Of a stretch of 64,000 bases of DNA, positions 1 through 9,434 are shown one piece after another; the first letter of the stretch is position 1; the number at the start of each line of letters is the position of its first letter. The position numbers and the translations under genes are program-made. The DNA lies in the NCBI RefSeq assembly GCF_014191775.1, contig NZ_JACHXA010000003.1:124001-188000 (forward strand), written 5' to 3'. The notes under the pieces are model-generated. The model was not told the DNA's origin, did no database searches, and saw only the letters and a program-made list of their open reading frames with translations. This DNA is from Limibacillus halophilus. Lineage in GTDB: Bacteria > Pseudomonadota > Alphaproteobacteria > Kiloniellales > CECT-8803.

Positions 1-897
<897 letters not shown>

Positions 898-902
898 GAC
901 CC

Positions 903-2468
903 ATGGCGCGCCAACCCGTAGAACGTACGCCGCTCGATTTCTCCGAGATCGGTCGGGAACTGGGCCTGACCGCCGTCGTCGGCCTCGGCCTCACCATCCC
1001 CCTTCTCAGTTTGAAGACCGTCGATGATGTCGGCGGGTTGCAGATTGTCGGCCGCTGGACGGAAACGGCATTGGTGATCCTGTTGCTGGTTCTGGGTCGC
1101 TTCGGGTTGATTTTGCTGCGCGAGACCGGACGCGAAATTCCGGTCGTCCTAGGCGGCGGACTGATGGGCCTTGTCGGCTTGTTGGACCTGCTGCGCAATC
1201 AGCTTTCAGCGATGACCGGGGGCGAGCCCTGGGACGGCATTTTCCCGAGCTACACGCTCGCCTTCCTGGCGGGTGCGGGAGGCGCGATTCTGGCCCTGCG
1301 CGCCGGGATGCAGCTTTCTCGCCGGTACTCCAACCTGACCCGTGGCGAACGCGATGCGCGGGCCGAAGCACGCGCCGAAACCTTCCGCGGTTTTATCACG
1401 CTGCTCGCGGCGTTGGCGGTCGTGATGGCGGTCATCCTGCCCTTCATGCCCTTTTCCAACCGCTATGTGATCGACGTGGCAACCTTGATCGTTACCTACG
1501 TGATGCTGGGTTGGGGCCTGAACATCATCGTCGGTTACGCCGGCCTTCTGGACCTTGGGTATGTCGCCTTTTATGCCGTGGGCGCTTACTCCTACGCGCT
1601 GGGCGCTCAGTATCTGGGAGTCAGCTTCTGGCTGGCCCTGCCCTTCGCGGGAATTCTAGCGGCCTCCTTTGGCCTGATCCTGGGGTTCCCGGTCCTGCGC
1701 CTGCGCGGCGACTACTTCGCGATCGTGACCTTGGGATTCGGTGAGATCGTTCGCATCATTCTGATCAACTGGTACCCGGTGACCAAAGGGCCGGACGGGC
1801 TTTCCGGCATTCCCAGACCAGACTTTTTCGGACTGGCCGTCTTCAGCCGCAACGCCATCGACGGCCTGCCTCCATTCCACGAATTTTTCGGGTTGGAGTA
1901 CGCATCAGAGCATCGCATCTACTTCCTCTATTATCTGATCCTCATCATGGCCTCGCTGGTCGCCATCTTCACGCTGCGAATCAGACGGCTGCCCATCGGG
2001 CGCGCGTGGGAAGCCCTGCGCGAGGACGACATCGCCTGTGCTTCACTGGGCATCAACCGCACGACGATCAAGCTTGCCGCCTTTGCTATTTCGGCAGCCT
2101 GGGGCGGCCTCGCCGGTGCTTTCTTCGCAACGCGGCAGGGTTTCATCAGTCCAGAGAGCTTCACCTTTATCGAGAGTGCGATCATCCTGGCCATCGTCGT
2201 GATGGGCGGCATGGGCTCGCTGGTGGGTATCGCCTGCGCCGCGATCCTCTTGATTGGCCTGCCGGAAGTGTTTCGAGAACTGGCCGAGTACCGGATGGTG
2301 GCCTTTGGCGCGGGCTTGGTCTTCATCATGATCTGGCGGCCGCAAGGCTTGCTGTCGCATCGAGAGCCATCTGTTCTGTTACACGGCAAGGACGGTAGAG
2401 GCGGCATGAAACCTGCCGCTGATCCGGCGGCGGCCCTGGCCGAGGCGACGAAGGAGTCCGCCTCATGA
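903..2468 (+). CDS. livM: Branched-chain amino acid ABC transporter permease LivM
   Basis: Second permease subunit, pairing with LivH in the inner membrane. I start it at the ATG five bases after the livH stop (MARQPVERTPL), giving 521 residues. The open frame extends back into livH, but that would force a long overlap with coding sequence. The first 160 or so residues hold extra hydrophobic segments, as in long LivM proteins. The permease core follows, with WGLNIIVGYAGLLDLGYVAF around residue 200 and the loop GGMGSLVGIACAA near residue 430. The stop overlaps the livG start by four bases (ATGA), so the two are probably translationally coupled. Confidence 0.95.
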   Translation: MARQPVERTPLDFSEIGRELGLTAVVGLGLTIPLLSLKTVDDVGGLQIVGRWTETALVILLLVLGRFGLILLRETGREIPVVLGGGLMGLVGLLDLLRNQLSAMTGGEPWDGIFPSYTLAFLAGAGGAILALRAGMQLSRRYSNLTRGERDARAEARAETFRGFITLLAALAVVMAVILPFMPFSNRYVIDVATLIVTYVMLGWGLNIIVGYAGLLDLGYVAFYAVGAYSYALGAQYLGVSFWLALPFAGILAASFGLILGFPVLRLRGDYFAIVTLGFGEIVRIILINWYPVTKGPDGLSGIPRPDFFGLAVFSRNAIDGLPPFHEFFGLEYASEHRIYFLYYLILIMASLVAIFTLRIRRLPIGRAWEALREDDIACASLGINRTTIKLAAFAISAAWGGLAGAFFATRQGFISPESFTFIESAIILAIVVMGGMGSLVGIACAAILLIGLPEVFRELAEYRMVAFGAGLVFIMIWRPQGLLSHREPSVLLHGKDGRGGMKPAADPAAALAEATKESAS

Positions 2469-3271
2469 ACCGGGATCTGCTGACAGTCGAGCATCTGACC
2501 ATGCGATTCGGCGGCCTGGTCGCCGTCGATGACGTGGAGTTTGTTGCCCGCGATCGCGAAATCACCGCGGTCATAGGACCCAACGGGGCCGGCAAAACCA
2601 CGGTCTTCAACTGCCTGACCGGTTTTTACCAGCCGACGGTCGGGCGGTTGACCCTGACCCACGAGGACGGCCAGCAGTTCCTTCTGGAACGGTTGGAGGC
2701 CTATCGCATCGGCCGCGATGCCCGCGTTGCCCGTACCTTCCAGAATATCCGACTCTTCCCGCGCATGACGGTCCTGGAGAACCTTCTGGTCGCTCAGCAC
2801 ACCAACTTGATGCGGGCCAGTGCCTTTTCAGTGGCCGGGCTGTTTGGACTGCCCGGGTACAAGAAAGCTGAAAAGAAGGCGATCGAGAAAGCGCGCTACT
2901 ATCTCGACCGGACGGGCCTGACGCCGGTTGCCGACTGGCAGGCAGGCAACCTTCCCTACGGCGCTCAACGGCGCCTGGAAATCGCGCGTTCCATGTGCAC
3001 CGACCCGGTCTTGCTTTGCCTCGACGAGCCTGCTGCGGGCTTGAATCCCCGTGAGTCCGCCGAGCTGAATCAGTTGCTTTTGCAGCTGCGCAACGAACAG
3101 GATATCGGTGTGCTTTTGATCGAACATGACATGAGCGTCGTCATGCAGATTTCCGACCATGTGATCGTGCTGGACTACGGCAAGAAGATCGCCGACGGTA
3201 CGGCTCAGGAAGTGCAATCGGACCCCAAGGTCATTGCCGCCTATTTGGGCGAGGAAGAGGAGGCGCTTTAG
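2465..3271 (+). CDS. livG: Branched-chain amino acid ABC transporter ATP-binding protein LivG
   Basis: Cytoplasmic ATPase subunit of 268 residues that pairs with LivF. The Walker A motif GPNGAGKTT lies at residues 38-46. The helical insert expected in LivG is present (VLENLLVAQHTNLM onward). The signature region reads LPYGAQRRLEIA, the usual LivG variant of LSGGQ, followed by Walker B and the D-loop (LLCLDEPAAGLNP) and the switch histidine in LLIEHDMSVVM. The start overlaps the livM stop by four bases, and the TAG stop abuts the livF ATG with no gap, consistent with one mRNA giving equal amounts of both ATPases. Confidence 0.96.
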   Translation: MNRDLLTVEHLTMRFGGLVAVDDVEFVARDREITAVIGPNGAGKTTVFNCLTGFYQPTVGRLTLTHEDGQQFLLERLEAYRIGRDARVARTFQNIRLFPRMTVLENLLVAQHTNLMRASAFSVAGLFGLPGYKKAEKKAIEKARYYLDRTGLTPVADWQAGNLPYGAQRRLEIARSMCTDPVLLCLDEPAAGLNPRESAELNQLLLQLRNEQDIGVLLIEHDMSVVMQISDHVIVLDYGKKIADGTAQEVQSDPKVIAAYLGEEEEAL

Positions 3272-3985
3272 ATGCTGAGCGTCAAGGGCGTCCACACATT
3301 CTATGGCGCGATCGAAGCTCTAAAGGGCGTCGATGTCGAGGTTGCCGAGGGCGAGATCGTGACCCTGATCGGTGCCAACGGCGCTGGCAAGTCGACGCTG
3401 CTAATGACGATCTGCGGTGTCACCAAAGCGCGGCGCGGAACGGTTTCTTTCACGGGCAAGGACATTACTGGCAAGCGCACCGACGAGATCGTCCGCCATG
3501 GCATCGCCTGCGCGCCGGAAGGCAGGCGGATTTTCCCGCGCATGACCGTGCGAGAGAACCTGCAAATGGGCGCGCTGACGTCCGATCCGGCGCGTTACGA
3601 TCATAACCTGGAAGTCGCTTACACTCTTTTCCCGCGCTTGAAAGAGCGCGAGAACCAACGCGGCGGCACGCTGTCTGGTGGCGAACAGCAGATGCTGGCC
3701 ATCGGGCGGGCGCTGATGAGCGAACCGCGCCTTTTGCTGCTGGACGAGCCGTCCCTCGGCTTGGCGCCGCTGGTGGTCAAACAGATTTTCGAGGCCATCC
3801 GTCAGATCAATGCGGAGCGCCGCATGACGGTCTTGCTTGTGGAACAAAACGCCCACCATGCCTTGCGGCTCGCCAACCGGGGTTATGTTCTTGTAACTGG
3901 CCAGATCACCTTGACCGGAACCGGCAAGGAGTTGCTGGAGAATCCCGAAGTGAAGGCGGCCTACCTAGAAGGAGGCCACGCATGA
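3272..3985 (+). CDS. livF: Branched-chain amino acid ABC transporter ATP-binding protein LivF
   Basis: Second ATPase subunit, 237 residues, the usual LivF length. Walker A is GANGAGKST at residues 34-42, the signature is LSGGEQQMLAIGRALM, Walker B is [14 protein letters not shown], and the H-loop lies in VLLVEQNAHHALRLA. It starts directly after the livG stop and overlaps the following small membrane-protein gene by four bases (ATGA). LivF differs from LivG in lacking the long helical insert, which is what is seen here. Confidence 0.96.
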   Translation: MLSVKGVHTFYGAIEALKGVDVEVAEGEIVTLIGANGAGKSTLLMTICGVTKARRGTVSFTGKDITGKRTDEIVRHGIACAPEGRRIFPRMTVRENLQMGALTSDPARYDHNLEVAYTLFPRLKERENQRGGTLSGGEQQMLAIGRALMSEPRLLLLDEPSLGLAPLVVKQIFEAIRQINAERRMTVLLVEQNAHHALRLANRGYVLVTGQITLTGTGKELLENPEVKAAYLEGGHA

Positions 3986-4323
3986 GCGCGATCTTCTCAC
4001 AGTCTCTGCCTGTCTTCATCGTATTGACCGCCGCTTTCGGGATTTGTGCTTGGCTTTCCGGCCAGGCAATGGCTAACGGATGGCGGCCTCTTTGGGTGGC
4101 GCTTTTCTATGCGGGTTTGATAGCGTTGGCGCATCGCTTTTTGCTGTTTGCGCTTCGCGACGCAAGCCTGCTGGATTTCCTGGGTTTCGTACTTTCTTTG
4201 ATATTTTTCTGTGCGATCGCTTGGTTCGCCTATCGCAAACGCCGGGCCGATCGCATGGTTTCGCAATATCCGTGGCTCTATCAGCGCGCTGGGTTAATCG
4301 GGTGGCGCGCGCTACGGGACTAG
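3982..4323 (+). CDS. Small membrane protein in the liv operon (DUF6867-like)
   Basis: A 113-residue protein translated from an ATGA overlap with livF, so almost certainly part of the transporter operon. It has three hydrophobic segments (about residues 5-25, 34-55 and 63-83) and a basic C-terminal tail (YRKRRADRMVSQYPWLYQRAGLIGWRALRD). Small proteins of this size between livF and the binding protein occur in other alphaproteobacteria and I recall them as DUF6867; that assignment is from memory. No enzymatic motif is visible. A role as an accessory subunit or stabiliser of the permease is inference from position only. Confidence 0.75.
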   Translation: MSAIFSQSLPVFIVLTAAFGICAWLSGQAMANGWRPLWVALFYAGLIALAHRFLLFALRDASLLDFLGFVLSLIFFCAIAWFAYRKRRADRMVSQYPWLYQRAGLIGWRALRD

Positions 4324-4375
4324 CTTTGGTGGAGGCATGCCGCCAAAGGGGCGACCCCCTGGGTTTGTGGGGCGC
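4324..4375 (+). other. Two intercistronic stem-loops before the binding-protein gene
   Basis: Directly after the small membrane-protein stop, CTTTGGTGG (4324-4332) pairs with CCGCCAAAG (4340-4348) around a seven-base loop. A second hairpin follows, pairing GCGACCCC (4351-4358) with GGGGCGC (4369-4375). No run of T follows, so these do not look like terminators. Such structures between permease and binding-protein genes often set relative mRNA stability; that is inference here. Confidence 0.5.
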
Positions 4376-4411
4376 CGTTACTTGCAGGGAGATCAAGAGG
4401 AGACTCCACCC

Positions 4412-5530
4412 ATGAAGAAGATTCTACTCTCTACAGCCGCTGCTGCCATCTTCGCCCTTGTGGCCCAGAGCGCGAACGCGGAGATCAAAATCGCCACCGC
4501 CGGTCCGATGACCGGTCAGTATGCCTCCTTCGGCGAGCAGATGCAGAAAGGCGCCGAGGCGGCCGTTCGTGACATCAACGCGGCCGGCGGGATTTTGGGC
4601 GAACAGCTTTCGCTGTCCGTAGGTGATGACCGCTGCGATCCTAAGGAAGCAGTGGCCGTGGCCAACAAGTTCGTGAACGACGGTGTCGTTTTCGTTGCCG
4701 GTCACTTCTGTTCCGGTTCCTCGATCCCGGCTTCCGCCGTTTACAACGAGGAAGGCATCATTCAGATATCGCCAGCCTCGACCAACCCAAAGCTGACGGA
4801 ACAGGGTTTTTCGAACGTGTTCCGCACTTGCGGTCGTGACGACCAGCAGGGTGATTACGCCGGCGCTTGGCTCGGCAGGCACTATATCGGCAAGAAGGTT
4901 GCCTTCGCGCACGACAAGCAGGCCTACTCCAAGGGACTTGCCGATCTGACGCTGGCCGCCTTCGAGAAGGCCGGCGGCAAAGCCGTTCTCGTCGAGACCG
5001 TCAACCCCGGCGAACGCGACTATTCTGCGTTCGTGACAAAGCTGAAAGCCGCTGGCATCGATGCCCTCTACTATGGTGGTTACCACACCGAGTTGGGCCT
5101 AATTTCCCGGCAGATGCGTGAACAGGGCCTCAACGCCCAGATCCTGTCGGGCGATGCGCTCAACACGTTGGAGTTCTGGTCCATCACCGGCGATGCCGGC
5201 GAAGGTCTGCTTTTCACCTTCGCGCCGGACCCGCGCGCAAAACCGGAAGCCAAGGAGATCGTCGATCGCTTCAAGGCCGAGGGTTATGATCCCGAGGGTT
5301 ACACGCTGTACACCTACGCCGCCATTCAGGCTTGGGCAGCAGCCGCTACCGCAGCCGGTTCACTGGACAACGCGGCCATTGAAGCCAAGCTCCGGGAATT
5401 GGACTTCTCTACGGTCATCGGGCCGCTCAATTTCAACGAATTGGGCGATCGTACGACGGCTGACTATACCTGGTACGAATGGACCAAGGGCAACTACGTA
5501 GAGGTGGGTGACGTCGCCCCCAAAATGTAA
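4412..5530 (+). CDS. Branched-chain amino acid ABC transporter substrate-binding protein (LivK-like)
   Basis: Periplasmic binding protein of 372 residues that delivers substrate to LivHM. The start is the ATG at 4412, which follows AAGAGGAG by about ten bases and opens a clean signal peptide (MKKILLSTAAAAIFALVAQS, cleaved near ANA-EI). The mature protein begins EIKIATAGPMTGQYASFGEQ, the standard opening of the type I LivJ/LivK fold. Two cysteines, in DDRCDPKEA and GHFCSGSS, match the disulfide of the family. It is separated from the rest of the operon by 88 bases with stem-loops and is followed by a strong terminator, so it closes the operon. Exact amino acid preference cannot be read from sequence. 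Confidence 0.93.
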   Translation: MKKILLSTAAAAIFALVAQSANAEIKIATAGPMTGQYASFGEQMQKGAEAAVRDINAAGGILGEQLSLSVGDDRCDPKEAVAVANKFVNDGVVFVAGHFCSGSSIPASAVYNEEGIIQISPASTNPKLTEQGFSNVFRTCGRDDQQGDYAGAWLGRHYIGKKVAFAHDKQAYSKGLADLTLAAFEKAGGKAVLVETVNPGERDYSAFVTKLKAAGIDALYYGGYHTELGLISRQMREQGLNAQILSGDALNTLEFWSITGDAGEGLLFTFAPDPRAKPEAKEIVDRFKAEGYDPEGYTLYTYAAIQAWAAAATAAGSLDNAAIEAKLRELDFSTVIGPLNFNELGDRTTADYTWYEWTKGNYVEVGDVAPKM

Positions 5531-5559
5531 GTTTGTCAAAGGCCATGTGCCTGAAAAGG

Positions 5560-5590
5560 AAAGGCCCGGCGGAAAGCCGGGCCTTTCTCT
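5560..5590 (+). terminator. Rho-independent terminator of the liv operon
   Basis: AAAGGCCCGGC (5560-5570) and GCCGGGCCTTT (5576-5586) form a perfect 11-bp stem around a five-base GGAAA loop, followed by a T-rich tract (CTCTTTTG). It lies 29 bases after the binding-protein stop. Confidence 0.92.
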
Positions 5591-5616
5591 TTTGATAAAG
5601 CCTTGAACCGTTTGTC

Positions 5617-5811
5617 TCACACCTTCCGCGGGCCGAACAGGAGCCAGGCAAGGAACCCGAGGAACGGAAAGACCAACAAAACGACGATCCAGATAACCTT
5701 ACCCCCCATGGAGGCGTTGGACTGGACGATATGCAATCCCGCCCAAACGATCAGAACCAGAAGGATCAGACCAAATACACCTACGAATTCCATCCCCATC
5801 ATCGCTTTCAT
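5617..5811 (-). CDS. PLDc N-terminal-domain-like small membrane protein
   Basis: A 64-residue protein with two hydrophobic helices (about residues 9-27 and 37-58) separated by a short polar loop, ending in WLLFGPRKV. The spacing and the closing FPFLGFLAWLLFGPR match the short 'PLDc_N' membrane domain found alone or in front of phospholipase D-type synthases. No catalytic part is present. The first ATG has GGGAAGGG too close upstream, so translation may begin at Met4, Met5 or Met7 instead. It lies downstream of the SCP2 gene on the same strand with a 29-base gap. Confidence 0.7.
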   Translation of the reverse strand: MKAMMGMEFVGVFGLILLVLIVWAGLHIVQSNASMGGKVIWIVVLLVFPFLGFLAWLLFGPRKV

Positions 5812-5840
5812 TCCCTTCCCGGCGCGGTATTAGAATAGGC

Positions 5841-6146
5841 TTAATCTTCAAGCAGTGCTGCGACCTTCAATGCAACGCCCATCGACCCCTCTACCTTAAG
5901 CTTTCCCATCATGAAAGCCACATTGGGATCGAGATCGCCGCCAATGAGCTTCCGGGCATTTTCGAGAGAAAGGCGCAGCGTCGTGTCGGCATCCCCGCTA
6001 AGTCCGTTCTCTATGATAGCGGTTGTACCTGTCCCATCCCAGGACACCGCGCCATCATCACCAAGATCGAAGTTTACTTTGTAGCCAAGAGGCGGGTTCT
6101 GGTTAGCCACGGCACGTAGCTTGTCGATGATCGGCTCTAGACCCAT
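5841..6146 (-). CDS. SCP2 sterol-binding-domain protein
   Basis: A protein of about 101 residues made of a single SCP2-like lipid-binding fold. Family features seen are GYKVNFDLGDDGAVSWDG near the start, DADTTLRLSLENARKLIGGDLDPNVAFMMGKLKVEGSMGVALKV in the middle, and a short C-terminal helix. The middle segment is the most diagnostic part. I chose the ATG at 6146, which has AGGGGG ten bases upstream; an ATG three codons earlier sits almost on that site. It follows mnmA on the same strand after a 40-base gap. Bacterial stand-alone SCP2 proteins bind lipids or acyl groups, and the ligand is unknown here. Confidence 0.85.
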   Translation of the reverse strand: MGLEPIIDKLRAVANQNPPLGYKVNFDLGDDGAVSWDGTGTTAIIENGLSGDADTTLRLSLENARKLIGGDLDPNVAFMMGKLKVEGSMGVALKVAALLED

Positions 6147-6186
6147 TGCATTCATTCCCCCTGATGGCCGGGCCGCCACCGCAGGC

Positions 6187-7338
6187 TTAAGCGACTTCCT
6201 GGTTGCGCAGTTCGCTACCAACTATCCAGCCGCCGCCAAGCACCTGACTCCCGTCATAGAGAACTGCCGCCTGGCCGGGCGCGATACCATGCTGGGGCTC
6301 AACCAAGTCAATGACGGCGCCGCCACCCGGACTCGCCATCACCCGTGCAGCGGCGGCCGGTTGGGCCGAACGCAGTTTTACCTGGCAACTCCGGCCTTCC
6401 TGCCCCAAGGGGCGTCCATCCAGCCAATTCAATTCCTTCACGAAGACCCGATCGCGCGCCAGGGCCGATTTTGGTCCGACGACCACCCGCGCCGCTTGCG
6501 CGTCTATAGCCACGACATAGAGCGGATCGGCGGTACCGCCGATCCCAATTCCGCGGCGCTGCCCGATTGTGAAATTGATGATGCCCTCATGGTGCCCCAG
6601 CACTTGCCCTTTCAGGTCGACAATCTCGCCCGGGTCCAAGGCGCCGGGACGTAAGCGTGAGACCACCTGCGCATAAGACCCATTGGGGACAAAGCAAATA
6701 TCCTGACTGTCCGGCTTCGCCGCGACCGGCAGGTTCAATTCCTCGGCCAGTTTACGCGTTTCGCTTTTGGGAAGACCGCCAAGCGGAAAGCGCAGAAAAT
6801 CCAACTGCTCAGGCGTTGTCGCAAACAGGAAGTAGCTTTGATCCCGGCTATCGTCCTCGGCTTGATGAAGCTCAGTTCCGCTGACGCCCGCCTCGCGCCG
6901 TACATAGTGACCGGTGGCCAAAGCCGCCGCACCCAACTCTTTCGCCGTGGAAAGCAGATCCCGAAACTTAACCGTCTGATTGCAACGCACACAGGGAATC
7001 GGCGTTTCACCGCGCATGTAGCTGTCGGCAAAATCCTCGATCACCGATTCCGAAAAACGGCTCTCGTAATCCAGTACGTAGTGCGGGATACCGATTGTCT
7101 CGGCAACACGGCGCGCATCATAGATGTCCTGACCCGCGCAGCAGGCACCCTTGCGTTGAACGGCGGCGCCGTGATCGTAAAGCTGCAAGGTGATGCCCAC
7201 CACGTCGTAGCCCTCGCGCTTCAACAACGCGGCAGCAACCGAAGAGTCGACGCCACCCGACATGGCGACCACAACACGCGTGTCGGCGGGAGCGCCCGGC
7301 AATCCCAGGCTGTTGGTTGATTCAAGGCTACGCATCAT
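6187..7338 (-). CDS. mnmA: tRNA-specific 2-thiouridylase MnmA
   Basis: Cytoplasmic enzyme that adds sulfur to uridine 34 of Lys, Glu and Gln tRNAs, using ATP and a persulfide relayed from a cysteine desulfurase. About 383 residues. The N-terminal PP-loop is [16 protein letters not shown]. The two catalytic cysteines lie in [14 protein letters not shown] and [10 protein letters not shown], and the C-terminal tRNA-binding barrel is complete. Start choice between two adjacent ATGs (7338, 7335) is uncertain because no clear ribosome-binding site is present. Its likely sulfur donor, an IscS-type desulfurase, is encoded 3 kb away on the same strand. Confidence 0.96.
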   Translation of the reverse strand: MMRSLESTNSLGLPGAPADTRVVVAMSGGVDSSVAAALLKREGYDVVGITLQLYDHGAAVQRKGACCAGQDIYDARRVAETIGIPHYVLDYESRFSESVIEDFADSYMRGETPIPCVRCNQTVKFRDLLSTAKELGAAALATGHYVRREAGVSGTELHQAEDDSRDQSYFLFATTPEQLDFLRFPLGGLPKSETRKLAEELNLPVAAKPDSQDICFVPNGSYAQVVSRLRPGALDPGEIVDLKGQVLGHHEGIINFTIGQRRGIGIGGTADPLYVVAIDAQAARVVVGPKSALARDRVFVKELNWLDGRPLGQEGRSCQVKLRSAQPAAAARVMASPGGGAVIDLVEPQHGIAPGQAAVLYDGSQVLGGGWIVGSELRNQEVA

Positions 7339-7404
7339 GAGGCGGAATATAGGCACGGCAGCGCAAAACGCAAATCCCGTTGCGTAGCAGCCCGAGTCAT
7401 ATCC

Positions 7405-8787
7405 CTATAAATGCTTGATTCGTTGCAAGAACTGGAAGAACGGCTGCGGCGCGGCAGGCAACCCAAGATAAGCGGTGAAGTGGCCCTGTGGTCGGATTGT
7501 GACGTTCTCGTCCGGCAAGCGCCAGTCGCGCGCCAGCGCACGGCCTTCGGAAATTGGCATGATCTCGTCTTCAACACCCAACAGCATGAAGATTCGCTCC
7601 GGCGGCAGCGGCGCATCACGTTCCGGCTCGACCAGCGGCGCATAGCGGCGCAGCAGGTCGTCCGTCCAACCGGCCTTGGCCAGACGTTCGGGCAGGCGCA
7701 TTTCCCCGGCAAGGCGCCCCCCCATCTTCAAAGTTGAAACCCGCCCACTGACCACCATCAACATCAAGGCATCCGGCTTGTAGGCATCGGGCCAGTGGCG
7801 TGATGCGCAAGCTAGTTTCTGGGCTGTCAGTCCACCCAAGCTTACACCGGCCAGCCCTACCGGGCCGCCGCCCTGCCCCCGCGCCCAGGCAATCAAGAGC
7901 GCAGCCTCGAGCAGATGGCGGCTGATATAATTGATAAAGCCGAAGGGGCCTGTCGAAAGCACCTCCTCGCCGCCGAATGTGCCGGGAGCCCGGCGACGGC
8001 CATGTCCGGGGCCTTCGGCTCGAATCAGCCGAAAGCCCTGTTTGACCGCTAACATCGCCGCATCGTTGAATCCCGCCCAAAAATCCGTCTCCATGGAAAT
8101 ACCGTGGAGAAAAACCAAGGTAGGTGGATCAACAGCATCAACAGGCTCTATGACCCGGGCCCAGAGCGGTGCGCCGTCGTTTTCGGACTGGCCTTCCGCA
8201 GTTATCCAGCGATGTCGGACACCGCCCTCGATCATGCTGTGGGTCTGCCGCAATTTGGCAGTTGCTTGCGTGGGGTCCAGGAAGCGTACCGGGTCGGCCG
8301 CCGCTCCGTCGAAGGACGTTCCTAACTTTTCCGGGGTTGCTATATCCCAAGACAAGGGCGGCAACCGCCCCAACAGCTTGAGCGGCAGAAAAAGGCTACG
8401 GGCGTTCATGAAGCGGTCGGCTGCGCCCATGCGTGCCGCTTCCAGCGCTACTAAGTCGATGCTTGCGGCGTCAGCGCCAAAAAACCCTTCCTGCCAACGC
8501 CGGTCCGCGCCGACCCATTCGTGGCGCTGCTCCTCGGCCCTTCCCAGCAACAACGCCAACCCACGCTCCCAACCGGGACCTGGCGGCAGGGGCTTGCCGA
8601 TTCCTGCGACGTAGTCGGCAGGGTCATAATCCACGGCCTCCGCGAGGCTCCAGGCACGCGACAAGGGCTGAAACCAGTCCAGAATTCCGCGCAGTGTCAG
8701 ACGATCGAACCAGGGCCGGAAGACGAAAGGCTCAACACGCTCCGCCTGCCTTAACAATTTCATCGCTCGCTCGGCAGCACTCCGCAT
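7405..8787 (-). CDS. Alpha/beta hydrolase-fold protein, function unknown
   Basis: A 460-residue protein starting at the ATG preceded by AGGGGG (ten-base spacing); the frame is open further upstream but without a better start. Residues 1-220 have no motif I recognise. The second half is an alpha/beta hydrolase: strand and oxyanion loop TLVFLHGISMETDFW, nucleophile elbow GVSLGG, an acidic residue in LLGVEDEIMP and a final histidine in RPQGHFTAYL. The layout, especially the long N-terminal part and the closing GHFTAYL, recalls the ABHD18/DUF2048 type of hydrolase, but I hold that loosely. Substrate unknown. It lies between mnmA (minus) and a divergent DUF302 gene. Confidence 0.7.
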   Translation of the reverse strand: MRSAAERAMKLLRQAERVEPFVFRPWFDRLTLRGILDWFQPLSRAWSLAEAVDYDPADYVAGIGKPLPPGPGWERGLALLLGRAEEQRHEWVGADRRWQEGFFGADAASIDLVALEAARMGAADRFMNARSLFLPLKLLGRLPPLSWDIATPEKLGTSFDGAAADPVRFLDPTQATAKLRQTHSMIEGGVRHRWITAEGQSENDGAPLWARVIEPVDAVDPPTLVFLHGISMETDFWAGFNDAAMLAVKQGFRLIRAEGPGHGRRRAPGTFGGEEVLSTGPFGFINYISRHLLEAALLIAWARGQGGGPVGLAGVSLGGLTAQKLACASRHWPDAYKPDALMLMVVSGRVSTLKMGGRLAGEMRLPERLAKAGWTDDLLRRYAPLVEPERDAPLPPERIFMLLGVEDEIMPISEGRALARDWRLPDENVTIRPQGHFTAYLGLPAAPQPFFQFLQRIKHL

Positions 8788-8938
8788 CGAATACGCGCCC
8801 CCTAAAATTCGCGACTTACCGACTTCACCCACTTGTGACTCGCCGTGTTCGGCTTGACCTTTGCCCGCGCTGGATACGACCCCTAAGGTTGCCGTCTGGC
8901 CTATTTTGCACAGATGGCCTGCCCGATGGGAGGCAAAG

Positions 8939-9424
8939 ATGAGATTTCCGAAACTTACGATACTGACTTTGGCTTGGCTGTTGGTCGCGATAGTAGCGCC
9001 TAGAGCCGATGAACCGGCATGGCCCCGGAACTGGGTCGTGATTTCCACACCCCATAGCTATGGCGCTCTCGTCGAGCGTTTCAACGATGCCGTGGCCGAG
9101 CAGCAAATGGGGATCGTGTCTCGGGCCAGCGCCACCGTCGGCGTCAAGAAGCTCCTTGACGAGGATATACCCGGCAACATGGTCATAGGCGTCTACCGTC
9201 CCGATTTCGCCAAGCGCATGCTGGCGGCCTCGATCCCGGCGGGTATCGAAGCGCCGATCCGTTTCTACATTACCGAGAACAGCGATGGGACGGCGACGCT
9301 CAGCTACGCTCCTCCCAGTGAGGTTTTTGCGCCCTACGACGACGGCGGTGTAGCACTCGATGATCTGGCGCGCGAACTTGATGTCATCTTCAAAGCAATC
9401 GCGGAAAAGGCGACGGCCGGATAG
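8939..9424 (+). CDS. Exported DUF302-domain protein
   Basis: A 161-residue protein with a signal peptide (MRFPKLTILTLAWLLVAIVA, cleavage near PRADE). The start ATG follows GGGAGG by five bases. The mature part matches DUF302: ISTPHSYGALVERFNDAVAEQ opens the domain, NMVIGVYRPDFAKRML is the central strand-helix unit, and APIRFYITENSDGTATLSY ends it. DUF302 is a small alpha/beta fold of unknown biochemical role, often periplasmic. The gene is single, divergent from the hydrolase and convergent with tenA. Confidence 0.85.
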   Translation: MRFPKLTILTLAWLLVAIVAPRADEPAWPRNWVVISTPHSYGALVERFNDAVAEQQMGIVSRASATVGVKKLLDEDIPGNMVIGVYRPDFAKRMLAASIPAGIEAPIRFYITENSDGTATLSYAPPSEVFAPYDDGGVALDDLARELDVIFKAIAEKATAG

Positions 9425-9434
9425 CTTCGCCACT

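Noticed and set aside
1931-2800. Long open frame of 289 codons antisense to livM/livG
   Set aside because: The opposite strand encodes clear LivM and LivG motifs. The antisense translation is low-complexity and resembles no family; long antisense frames are expected at this GC content.
4424-5086. Open frame of 220 codons antisense to the binding-protein gene
   Set aside because: Valine/glycine-rich reverse translation of conserved coding sequence; a shadow frame.
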